Shown here piece after piece: positions 6,734 through 12,413 of a stretch of DNA of 12,413 bases. The notes under the pieces are model-generated. The model did no database searches, was not told the origin of the DNA, and saw nothing but the letters and a program-made list of their open reading frames with translations. The position numbers and the translations under genes are program-made. Source of the DNA: CAYUCE01 sp964443275 (GTDB lineage Bacteria > Bipolaricaulota > Bipolaricaulia > CAYUCE01). Every line of letters starts with the position of its first letter. The first letter of the stretch is position 1. Location: positions 1 to 12,413 of the forward strand of contig CAYUCE010000054.1 of the NCBI GenBank assembly GCA_964443275.1. The letters are read 5' to 3'.

Positions 6734-7198
6734 TTGAAGAAGGTAATTGAAGTAAAAAATTTAGTTAAAGATTACGGTAAACTCCGGGCAGTCGATCATA
6801 TAAGCTTCGATGTACAAGAGGGGGAAATATTTGGATTTTTAGGCCCTAACGGAGCGGGTAAGACAACAACTATAAAAATATTGTGTACGCTGCTTAAACC
6901 GACCTCAGGTGAGGCGATGATTAACGGTATGGACGTAAGAAGCAATCCCCATGCGGTTAGAGAACAAATAGGTCTTGTATTCCAGACAGAGAGCTTAGAC
7001 GGGAAACTAACCGGTATGGAAAACCTCAAATTCCACAGCGTATTGTACAAGGTGCCTACCAGTGTAGCAAAGGAACGTATCAAAGCCTTGGCCGGCCGGG
7101 TGGGTCTTGAGGGGAGAATGGATGAGCCAGTAAGAAATTATTCCAGAATCGATAATGAGCCGGCTTCCCGAGTTCGGGCTGGGTATTTCCATATTTAA
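6734..7198 (+). pseudogene. Truncated ABC transporter ATPase (DrrA-like exporter family)
   Basis: The first 137 residues are a good ABC ATPase of the daunorubicin-resistance (DrrA) type, with Walker A GPNGAGKTTT (37-46), Q-loop Gln84 in LVFQTESLDGKLTGMENL, and the helical subdomain. Homology stops at VRNYS, exactly where the signature motif (SGGM...) should begin. The remaining 17 residues are out-of-frame translation of a permease sequence. Signature, Walker B, D-loop and H-loop are all missing, so it cannot hydrolyse ATP. The start is TTG, supported by GGAGGGTAGGG upstream. Cause: an internal deletion that also removed most of the permease gene. PadR lies directly upstream and was probably its regulator. 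Nothing notable was seen in 6601-6718. Confidence 0.88.
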
Positions 7199-7295
7199 TT
7201 TTAGGGTTACTTTATGGTTAGATATTATGATCATGGCCGGGTTGGCTTTACTGATGGGAAGCGCCGCTATTTGGGGATTTAATCGAATGGATTAA
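7134..7295 (+). pseudogene. C-terminal remnant of an ABC-2 type permease
   Basis: In the frame +1 to the ATPase, an open stretch ends at TAA (7293-7295) and reads ...FRVTLWLDIMIMAGLALL MGSAAIWGFNRMD. It is one hydrophobic helix followed by a short polar WGFNRMD-type end, the usual last transmembrane segment and tail of ABC-2 export permeases. There is no start codon or ribosome site of its own. The left boundary is the deletion joint, somewhere in about 7140-7185. This is the surviving end of the partner of the truncated ATPase. Confidence 0.7.
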
Positions 7296-7410
7296 GTCGA
7301 TTTTATTTGCCTCTATAGCTAATAAATTTGCCCCGCAAGCCAGCGAAAAAGCTGATTTTCACTGAAGTCCTGCCCCCAGATAAAAATGTTAAATGGTGGT
7401 AATAAAAATT

Positions 7411-8808
7411 GTGACTTACTAGAAAATCCGAGAGATTAGGCGAGGAGCCCATTGCTCCTTTATTAATTAAGCTATCTGTCCCCTCTATCATCGGAATGCA
7501 GCTACAGGCATTGTACAACGTGGTGGACAGTATTTATCTGGGACATTTTGATGAGAAGGCTTTAGCGGCTTTATCTCTTTGTTTCCCAATGACTATGGTG
7601 ATAATAGCTTTTGCCATCGGAACTGGCGTGGGCAGCAGTTCACTCATTTCGCGCTTGTTAGGAAGAGGAAAAAACATACAGCCAATAACGCCGCCGAGCA
7701 TGCCACTCTTTTGTCGCTTTTTTTGGGGTTGATAGTAGGTATTTTGGGGTTGTTTATCTCCGGCGGGTTGATAGGTCTTTTTACCCAAGACGCTACTCTG
7801 ATCGATTATGGTACAAACTATCTCCGGATAATTATGATCGGTTCGGCAGCTATGTTTTTTCCTATGGTAGCAAATAACATCTTGCGAAGAGAGGGTAACA
7901 CCTTTGCTCCCATGGTTACCATGATTATCGGAGCGGGGGTAAATATAATTCTGGATCCTTTTCTAATCTTTGGAATCGGCTCATTCCCCAATCTGGGTGT
8001 AGAAGGGGCTGCTTACGCCACGGTGTTTTCGCGTCTGCTTAGCGGCATATTTATTGCCATGATTTTATTCAGTGATAAAAACGAACTTACTCTTAGATTG
8101 GGAGATTTCAATTTTGATTTTACCATCGTGCGTGAAATATACCGGGTTGGATTACCGGCAGCCCTGATGCAAATGACGGCCAGCATAATGATTGCCGGGA
8201 TGAACAAGATCGTGGCCAATTATAATACCTTGGCTCTTGCGGTAGTCGGCATTTACTTTCGCTTGCAATCTTTTATCTTCATGCCCATATTCGGTCTTAA
8301 CCAGGGTTATCTACCCTTGGTGGGTTATAACTTCGGTCACCACAACCGTAAGCGTGTAAAGCAAGCTATCGGGGTGGGAGCGCTGATTGCTTTCTCATTT
8401 GCTACTGCCGGTTTTATTCTCTTTCAGACATTTCCCAAGCATCTGATCCTAATGTTTAATGATAACCCCGAACTAGTAGAAATAGGTAAAACTGCCCTTA
8501 AGCGCATCAGTTTGGCCTTTCCTATTGTTGGACCCGCGATTGTGGGTTCGGCGACCTTCCAGGCTATAGGTAAAGGTTTTCCCAGTCTGACTATGTCTGT
8601 CTTCCGTCAAATTATGGTTTTATTGCCGGCGATGTATCTGCTGGGAAGGATAGGGGGGTTAGGTTCTTTGTGGTTTGCGATCCCCATATCCGATGTAATA
8701 GCGACCATTTTGACCGGGATCTGGCTTTGGTGGACTCTTAAAAAAGTATTGGGTAAGAAAGCCGAACTCGCCGGGGATAAAGGCTTCGTTGAGGAATTTG
8801 GGAGCTAG
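7411..8808 (+). pseudogene. MATE family efflux transporter, disrupted by frameshifts
   Basis: Read across frames, this is a full-length MATE antiporter of about 465 aa with around 12 hydrophobic helices. It opens with EEPIAPLLIKLSVPSIIGMQ, contains the typical NVVDSIYLGHF and GTGVGSSSLISRLLG segments, and runs to FGS. The first part lies in the frame ending at 7732, the rest in the frame ending at 8808. The switch falls at the A6 run 7669-7674, between LLGRGK and HTANNAAEHA, and needs one extra base. No start codon exists in the first frame before ATG 7496, which is too far inside. GTG at 7411 would fit if one T is removed from GTGACTTACTAGA, so a second opposite disruption is likely. The two cancel: 1398 nt is exactly 466 codons. 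It would export cationic compounds using Na+ or H+ if intact. No clear promoter was seen in 7296-7410. Confidence 0.85.
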
Positions 8809-8916
8809 TGTTAAGCTTTGGTTGCTGGTTTTATCTGTATTGAGTTTGACCTCTACTTTCATCATTTTTAGGGCTTCACCAAATTTAATTTACCGTAACG
8901 TTCATAAAAGAATAAG

Positions 8917-8937
8917 ACTTTTCGGCTTCGGAAAAGT
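8917..8937. terminator. Possible bidirectional terminator hairpin
   Basis: ACTTTTC (8917-8923) and GAAAAGT (8931-8937) form a 7-bp stem around a 7-nt loop. On the minus strand it is followed by a T-rich stretch (CTTATTCTTTT), on the plus strand only by TTTAAG. It lies between convergent units, 109 nt past the MATE stop and 160 nt past the minus-strand ferredoxin remnant. The stem is AT-rich and so a weak terminator. Confidence 0.4.
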
Positions 8938-8952
8938 TTAAGTACAGTCGAT

Positions 8953-9007
8953 GCCTGGCAGAGAAAGCTTATTTCTCTTCTTGAAAGTCTCTAAAACCCT
9001 GCCAGGC
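8953..9007. other. Intergenic inverted repeat with nested hairpin
   Basis: GCCTGGCAG (8953-8961) pairs perfectly with CTGCCAGGC (8999-9007), 37 nt apart. Inside, AGAGAAA (8960-8966) pairs with TTTCTCT (8972-8978) around the loop GCTTA, using two bases of the outer stem. The result could be a structured RNA, a terminator or a small palindromic repeat unit. No protein frame covers it. The rest of 8809-9099 shows nothing recognisable apart from the hairpin at 8917-8937. Confidence 0.5.
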
Positions 9008-9099
9008 CTCAACAGAATCCAAGGAATCTTTCCCTAACTTTACGTCCCTTCCGCTTATGTCGAAAAAAATTTAACTGCTCATAACTTTGAACCATTCTA

Positions 9100-9242
9100 C
9101 TAATCCGCGGTATATTCTTCCAATTGAGTCGAGTAAACTATGGCCTCTTCAGGACAAACGTCAACACACCTATCGCAGTGGTAACATTCTTACTTGTAAA
9201 TTATGTGAAGGTTCTATAGGAGTTATCTGTAACTTTGGTCAT
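9100..9242 (-). pseudogene. Broken ferredoxin-like gene (single 4Fe-4S motif)
   Basis: The minus-strand frame from 9189 to the stop at 9100 encodes ECYHCDRCVDVCPEEAIVYS plus nine more residues. It has a canonical CxxCxxCxxxCP 4Fe-4S cluster motif and the normal EEAI continuation. A stop codon (9190-9192) lies directly in front of it and there is no start. Upstream, the cupin stop overlaps an ATG (9240-9242) in the TGA/ATG style used elsewhere in this operon. That frame closes after 13 residues, and a third frame reads LQITPIEPSHNLQVR up to the cluster motif. The simplest reading is a small ferredoxin of about 45-50 aa damaged by one or two single-base changes. It would have been the last gene of the minus-strand operon. 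Confidence 0.65.
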
Positions 9243-9532
9243 CTCTTCTCTACCTGAATTCCCAGTATCCTCACTCCATTCTTGGTCTCCATTTCCAGGG
9301 TGGCCGGTTTTGTTATCAGGCACTCGCCTCCCTGAAGGTTGGTTTTTTCATCGTCGATTGACACCACTGCTTCCCCGGAGATAACGTAAAAGGACACGTA
9401 GGTATCCATATCACAGGGTGGTATTTTCCCTCCGGGCGGCAGTTCGATCAATCTCTCGGAAAACTCCTCGGCCTCGTAGAAAACCTCCGCACCCTTCTCC
9501 GGGGATAGCTTCTTCAAATCCGTAACTTCCAT
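9239..9532 (-). CDS. Small cupin-domain protein
   Basis: This 97-aa protein has a single conserved beta-barrel fold: LIELPPGGKIPP, then YVSFYVISGEAVVSID, then GGECLITKPATLEMET. These follow the two cupin motifs. The metal-binding histidines are not conserved. Cys40 and Met42 stand where motif 1 has HxH, and motif 2 lacks its His. It may bind a different metal or none, or be a ligand-binding or storage barrel. The start ATG at 9532 is chosen because AGAGGTG stands 7 nt before it. A longer frame to 9598 has no ribosome site and reads into the intergenic gap. It sits in the ArsR-permease operon, 69 nt after permease 2, and its stop overlaps the next start. Confidence 0.75.
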   Translation of the reverse strand: MEVTDLKKLSPEKGAEVFYEAEEFSERLIELPPGGKIPPCDMDTYVSFYVISGEAVVSIDDEKTNLQGGECLITKPATLEMETKNGVRILGIQVEKR

Positions 9533-9601
9533 TTTTTTCACCTCTTTGTTTAATTGATTGAGTTGAAATTGACAGCTGTAAACACCTGAGAAACTCATCC
9601 G

Positions 9602-10178
9602 TCATTCTACTTCCGGGCTGAAAGAGCCCGTACTCTCTATCATCTTCTCTATAACCAGACCCATAACCGATACCAACAGGACGGTCAGTACCAGCCTGGC
9701 TGCCATAAACTTCAGCCCGAGGAACTGGATTTCGATCATCTCCTGGGGGACCTTTATGCAGGCCCAGGCGGATAGGAAGACGACGATATTTAATATTCGG
9801 GCGCCTTTGTCGATCATCGCTGCCGCCAGCGGGAAGGCAACGTAAAGTGGTCCGGTGGGAGTTGCGCCCAAAAGTGCGGCGATAAATATTCCCTTCAGCC
9901 CGGAGGCCTTCCCCAGGTACTTGACCACCATTTCCCTGGAGACCCAAACTTTGAACAGCCCCCATTAGTATCATCACCGCGGGCAGTATCCAGGCCATCT
10001 CGGTCAGGTAGTTTAAAGAGGTAGAGGTCGTCAGCTCCACTTTTGTGGGAAAGAAGGACAAAAGGAGAACGGCACCTATCGCCGAGAGGGCAAGAATTAC
10101 CCAGTCCCGGATTAGGTCCTTTTTACCCCCTGCTTTCTCTTCTTTCCCCGTGGCTTTTTGCTGGTCCTTGGAACTCAT
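9602..10178 (-). pseudogene. ArsP/DUF318-type permease, second half-gene, frameshifted
   Basis: It starts at ATG 10178, overlapping the previous stop by 4 nt (ATGA). It encodes a charged Lys-rich N-terminus (about 1-25) and two hydrophobic helices up to ILPAVMILMG. It then changes frame at the C5 run 9959-9963 (G5 on the coding strand), where one G is extra. In the other frame it continues LFKVWVSREMVVKYLG, GATPTGPLYVAFPLAAAMI and three more helices to a stop at 9602. Corrected length is 191 aa. GATPTGPLYVAFPL and the following amphipathic segment are characteristic of PF03773 (ArsP/DUF318) permeases. Family members can move organoarsenicals or other thiophilic compounds, but the substrate here is unknown. 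It may be a true pseudogene or a sequencing indel. Confidence 0.82.
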
Positions 10179-10657
10179 AGTATCAATCCCATCAGCAAGG
10201 AAATCGCTATCGCCACGATAAAACTTAGTCCGTTTCTAAGCAGGGCAAACTTCTTTCCCAGTATCTTTATCTCCACCGGAAGGTAGACGGTTCCGATCAT
10301 GGTCAGCGTGGTAATGAAGGCTGCGGTGGCGGCAACCGAGGCCCCGCTTTCTCGTAAAGAGCCAGCGAGGGGAAAAGCAATCAAAGAGGGAATATGCAGT
10401 ATCGCCCCCGCACCTCCGATAATCAGCACTCCAAGTAGACCGGATTGAGCTCCGAATAACTTTTCTATTTGGGTCGGGGGAACGAACCCCAGCAGTAGTC
10501 CCACGAGAACCACTATGATCAGGACCATGGGAAGGATCTTGAAGAAAGATTTTCCCGCCATTTTTAACGCCTGCAGGGTCTTACCTTTCCCTTTAAAGAA
10601 GGAAACGACAAACCCGAGGACCGCTAACCCGTTTATGATGGCTGCCGTCGAACTCAC
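10175..10657 (-). CDS. ArsP/DUF318-type permease, first half-gene
   Basis: This 160-aa integral membrane protein has about five hydrophobic segments, including FFKILPMVLIIVVLVGLLLG and the family-type stretch ILHIPSLIAFPLAGSLRESG followed by AAFITTLTMIGT. It resembles one half of a PF03773 permease; the next gene resembles the other half, so the two probably pair as a heteromeric carrier. It has no cysteines, unlike organoarsenical ArsP, so arsenic transport is not supported. The start is GTG at 10657, overlapping the ArsR-type stop by 4 nt (GTGA). Its own stop overlaps the next ATG in the same way. The chain of overlaps points to one transcript under the regulator. Confidence 0.85.
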   Translation of the reverse strand: MSSTAAIINGLAVLGFVVSFFKGKGKTLQALKMAGKSFFKILPMVLIIVVLVGLLLGFVPPTQIEKLFGAQSGLLGVLIIGGAGAILHIPSLIAFPLAGSLRESGASVAATAAFITTLTMIGTVYLPVEIKILGKKFALLRNGLSFIVAIAISLLMGLIL

Positions 10658-10995
10658 GCCTCATCCTCCCCGAGCAAATCGATCTCGATCTTCCTTCTCT
10701 TCAAGGTCCACTTCTTTTCCGGAGCCCCCATTCCCTCCTCGAAGTAACCGGAGACTTCTATGATCCCTGCATCCTTTAGCTCCGAGAGGTGATAGTAGAG
10801 CCCGGCCTGTGTCAACTCGTAGCCTCTTTCTTCCATTTCCTCACGTATTTCCCCCGTTTTTAACTCTCCCGCGCCAATTATCTCGATTATGTCCCATCTG
10901 GGGGGACCGTGTAGGGCCTTGGCAAGACCTTTTAGCTTTTCGAATCTCTTCCTGCGTTTTCCTTTACTCATCCGGTGTCTGTCGTTTTCGCACAT
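10654..10995 (-). CDS. ArsR-type winged-helix transcriptional regulator
   Basis: This 113-aa protein has a basic N-terminus (SKGKRRKRFEK), then a winged helix-turn-helix at about residues 25-100. It includes GELKTGEIREEM, the recognition helix QAGLYYHLSELKDAGIIE and a wing ending in PEKKWTLKRRKIEI. Its only cysteine is Cys2, so the thiol metal sites of ArsR/SmtB sensors are absent. It may sense a non-metal ligand or redox change through another route. It is the first gene of the minus-strand operon. The ATG is preceded by the strong site AGGAGGG (11003-11009), and a consensus-like promoter with a palindrome lies further upstream. It likely represses its own operon, including the two permease genes that follow. 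Confidence 0.85.
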   Translation of the reverse strand: MCENDRHRMSKGKRRKRFEKLKGLAKALHGPPRWDIIEIIGAGELKTGEIREEMEERGYELTQAGLYYHLSELKDAGIIEVSGYFEEGMGAPEKKWTLKRRKIEIDLLGEDEA

Positions 10996-11064
10996 TTTGT
11001 TACCCTCCTGAAATAAAGTTATTTGACCATGCGCCTCTTTATTTAACTTGAATTGATTTATATC

Positions 11065-11079
11065 TAAGTAAACTACTTA
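11065..11079. promoter_or_regulatory. Palindromic operator of the arsR-type operon
   Basis: TAAGTA-AAC-TACTTA is a perfect 6+6 inverted repeat with a 3-nt centre. On the minus strand it begins one base after the -10 hexamer and so covers the transcription start, a natural site for repression by the ArsR-type protein. Confidence 0.6.
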
Positions 11080-11080
11080 A

Positions 11081-11108
11081 ATTATACAAAAAATTACACA
11101 GGTTTCAA
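11081..11108 (-). promoter_or_regulatory. Sigma70-type promoter of the arsR-type operon
   Basis: On the minus strand TTGAAA (11108-11103) and TATAAT (11086-11081) are separated by 16 nt. Transcription would start near 11074, leaving a leader of about 80 nt before the regulator's ATG. Confidence 0.7.
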
Positions 11109-11334
11109 GGGGGGCTTCAATGAGGTCCTTGACGGCCGGAACAATTCCGGAACTTGGGATTGGGGAAAGATACAGTACCTAGACAAACACTGGCACTAAC
11201 ACTTAGAGAGGTGTTTGGCTTTCAGATTGCATCAAATTTCCACTTCGACAATGCTCCGTCTTCCTGGTCATCGTCGAAGAATAGTAACATTCCACAACGG
11301 GTTGGCGGACCGGCCCATCTTTTTTAGTAAGTAA
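11109..11334. other. Intergenic region, no gene recognised
   Basis: This stretch lies between the arsR-type promoter and the end of the CcbP-like gene. It holds two inverted repeats: CCGGAA-CAA-TTCCGG (11136-11150) and CAAACAC (11184-11190) with GTGTTTG (11211-11217) around a 20-nt loop. Short open frames occur on both strands, but none has a ribosome site or recognisable sequence. Confidence 0.4.
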
Positions 11335-12027
11335 TTACAAATTAGCAAACCAGACGGCATAATCCTTTATAGGTTGGTAGTTTGGTGAATCTTTAGGAAT
11401 AGCTTCCAGATCGCAGAGAGGAAAGGCATATTTCTTCCGGCCCCGTCTTAGTTCAACTATTACTCCATAGAGATCCTCTATCATAGTGATCTTTTTTACG
11501 CTTACTTTATCCCCACTATGGAGAGGTCCTCTATCTTGGCGCTCATGAACCTTAGCTTCAAATGGAAAAGTCAAATTTTCCTCTAAGTACTCTTTCCACC
11601 TTTTTAAAGCTCTAAACCAGTCTCGGTCATCGATACCCGCCACTACTTTCTCAATTCTTTTACCCACTTCACCCAGACAGCTCCAGCCATTATTGTAGGG
11701 AGTCTCCTCTAAAGACTCAGTTACCTCTTCTTTTGCTTCATCTTGATCTCGAGGTTCTGCAGGCTCAAGCTCACAAGCCTTAAGATTCATCCTTTTATAG
11801 TCAAGATCATTCTCTTGGCTTCGATCGATTATAGTTTTGGGCATTTCTTTCAAAGTTACCTTATCCCATTTTATACAGACCAGGGCATTCCCATCTTGCT
11901 GTTCTCTGATATCTGTTACTTCCCCTTGCCATCCGCCCATTGACCAATTGGCAAAATCAGGGTCCTTTACTCCTTCCTTTACTTTAACCAAGTCACCTAT
12001 CTCAAAATTTGCTTGGTTTTCGTTCAC
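11335..12027 (-). CDS. Two-domain protein with C-terminal CcbP-like calcium-binding domain
   Basis: This soluble protein is about 230 aa. The N-terminal domain (about 5-75) is a small SH3-like barrel, FEIGDLVKVKEGVKDP...GGWQGEVTDI...CIKWD. An acidic linker rich in Glu and Asp follows (about 80-115). The C-terminal domain (about 120-230) carries the segment FPFEAKVHE...GPLHSGDKVSV...DDLYGVIVEL-like...KKYAFPLCDLEAIP...YQPIKDYAVWFANL. This closely fits the family of cyanobacterial CcbP (PF11535), a calcium-binding protein. GTG at 12027 is preferred because AGAGGAG stands 6 nt before it. Two upstream in-frame ATGs (12069, 12111) lack ribosome sites, and the longer one runs into a hairpin repeat. 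It appears monocistronic. A Ca2+-buffering or sensing role is inferred from the family. Confidence 0.72.
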   Translation of the reverse strand: MNENQANFEIGDLVKVKEGVKDPDFANWSMGGWQGEVTDIREQQDGNALVCIKWDKVTLKEMPKTIIDRSQENDLDYKRMNLKACELEPAEPRDQDEAKEEVTESLEETPYNNGWSCLGEVGKRIEKVVAGIDDRDWFRALKRWKEYLEENLTFPFEAKVHERQDRGPLHSGDKVSVKKITMIEDLYGVIVELRRGRKKYAFPLCDLEAIPKDSPNYQPIKDYAVWFANL

Positions 12028-12091
12028 GGTTAACTCCTCTTTAAGCAATTTATGTTTTTTGCCAGCCATTGTTATAAATATAAAGGTTTCC

Positions 12092-12151
12092 GGTTGGGGA
12101 CAGAGCCCCAACCCTACGAATTCATGTAGGGAATGGCCTCCGTGCCATTCC
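12092..12151. repeat. Array of three tandem hairpins (REP/MITE-like element)
   Basis: Three inverted repeats are packed into 60 nt. The first is GGTTGGGG/CCCCAACC (12092-12099, 12106-12113; 6-nt loop). The second is CCCTAC/GTAGGG (12112-12117, 12126-12131; 8-nt loop). The third is GGAATGGC/GCCATTCC (12130-12137, 12144-12151; 6-nt loop). Neighbouring stems share two bases, so they compete or branch. All stems are perfect. Such dense palindromes are typical of dispersed REP-like or MITE elements, and this one sits between two minus-strand genes. It could also end the transcript of the gene on its right. Confidence 0.65.
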
Positions 12152-12205
12152 TATCAATGTGCTAATCAATTGTGAAACGTTCTACTAGGACCCGGTCATT
12201 TTAAG

Positions 12206-12413
12206 TTAAGTAAACTCTTCATCAAACATGGTACAATAGGCATCTTTCTCGCTAATGCACCGGGTAGGACATATCTCACAGATAGAAAGCTGTTGGCCCA
12301 AGCTTTTGCAATTGCATCTAACATTTTATTAACCAAATCATCTTCGAGATCCGAAAAATAGGAATCTACTATTTTGTAGGAAGTGTGACAGGGACAGCTC
12401 TGAAAGTCAAATG
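12206..12413 (-). pseudogene. C-terminal part of a cysteine-rich protein, frameshifted, cut by window edge
   Basis: The minus strand enters at the right edge with FDFQSCPCHTSYKIVDSYFS, followed by an acidic helical stretch ending DAIAKA near 12301. In the next frame it continues LGQQLSICEICPTRCISEKD, then AYCTMFDEEFT and a stop at 12206-12208. Both parts look coding and fit together if one base is restored at about 12300-12308, near a T4 run. The cysteines (CPC with His, then CxxCxxxC and a later C) suggest a metal or Fe-S site. I do not recognise the family. The N-terminus lies outside the window. Confidence 0.5.

Noticed and set aside
8953..9007. Integron attC site
   Set aside because: The inverted ends lack the RYYYAAC/GTTRRRY core sites and no integrase or cassette array is nearby.
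9411..9960. Long continuation of the permease 2 frame, rich in Arg and Gly
   Set aside because: It is out-of-frame translation after the C5 indel; the hydrophobic permease sequence continues in the neighbouring frame.
11222..11290. 22-aa minus-strand frame in the intergenic region
   Set aside because: No ribosome site and no recognisable sequence, so too short to support.
11743..12175. Plus-strand open frames opposite the CcbP-like gene
   Set aside because: They are antisense shadows, and part of the longer one is just the hairpin repeat.

Overview
The window looks like a chromosomal segment of an anaerobic bacterium. It carries an O2-sensitive type of [NiFe] hydrogenase, an FNR/CRP-type regulator with a cysteine-rich N-terminus, sigma70-like promoters, strong GGAGG-type ribosome sites and moderate GC content. 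I cannot name a taxon. The style resembles Firmicutes or uncultured anaerobic candidate phyla, but nothing in the sequence settles it.

Layout, left to right. (1) 1-653: remnant of a DDE/integrase-type insertion sequence, followed by two copies of a 21-nt repeat. (2) 731-3806: a three-gene hydrogenase unit of cytosolic group 3 (MvhG/MvhA-like) small subunit, large subunit and dedicated maturation endopeptidase. No HdrA or MvhD partner is present. (3) 3819-4649: a Crp/Fnr regulator. (4) 4776-5918: a palindromic repeat, a small zinc-ribbon protein and a membrane protein with an HExxH motif. (5) 5991-7295: a PadR regulator with a near-consensus promoter and a 20-bp palindromic operator, followed by an ABC exporter collapsed by an internal deletion into half an ATPase joined to a permease tail. 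(6) 7411-8808: a MATE efflux transporter with two compensating frame disruptions. (7) 8809-9099: convergent intergenic region with two inverted-repeat structures. (8) 11108 down to 9100, minus strand: an ArsR-type regulator, two half-size ArsP/DUF318 permeases (one frameshifted), a small cupin and a broken ferredoxin-like gene, mostly joined by 4-nt stop/start overlaps. (9) 11335-12027, minus: a two-domain protein with a CcbP-like calcium-binding domain at its C-terminus. (10) 12092-12413: a three-hairpin REP-like repeat and a frameshifted cysteine-rich gene running off the window edge.

The strongest functional link is regulatory. The same FNR-type box (TGATCT-N2-ATCAT core) lies upstream of both the hydrogenase genes and the Crp/Fnr gene. 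At both places it stands exactly 21 nt before a -10-like hexamer, the geometry of a class II activator. This suggests the regulator controls itself and the hydrogenase.

Several other genes (MATE, permease 2, ferredoxin, the right-edge gene) carry single-base disruptions, often in or near homopolymers, while the hydrogenase genes are intact. This is either local gene decay or indel error in the assembly. I found no rRNA, tRNA or CRISPR array.
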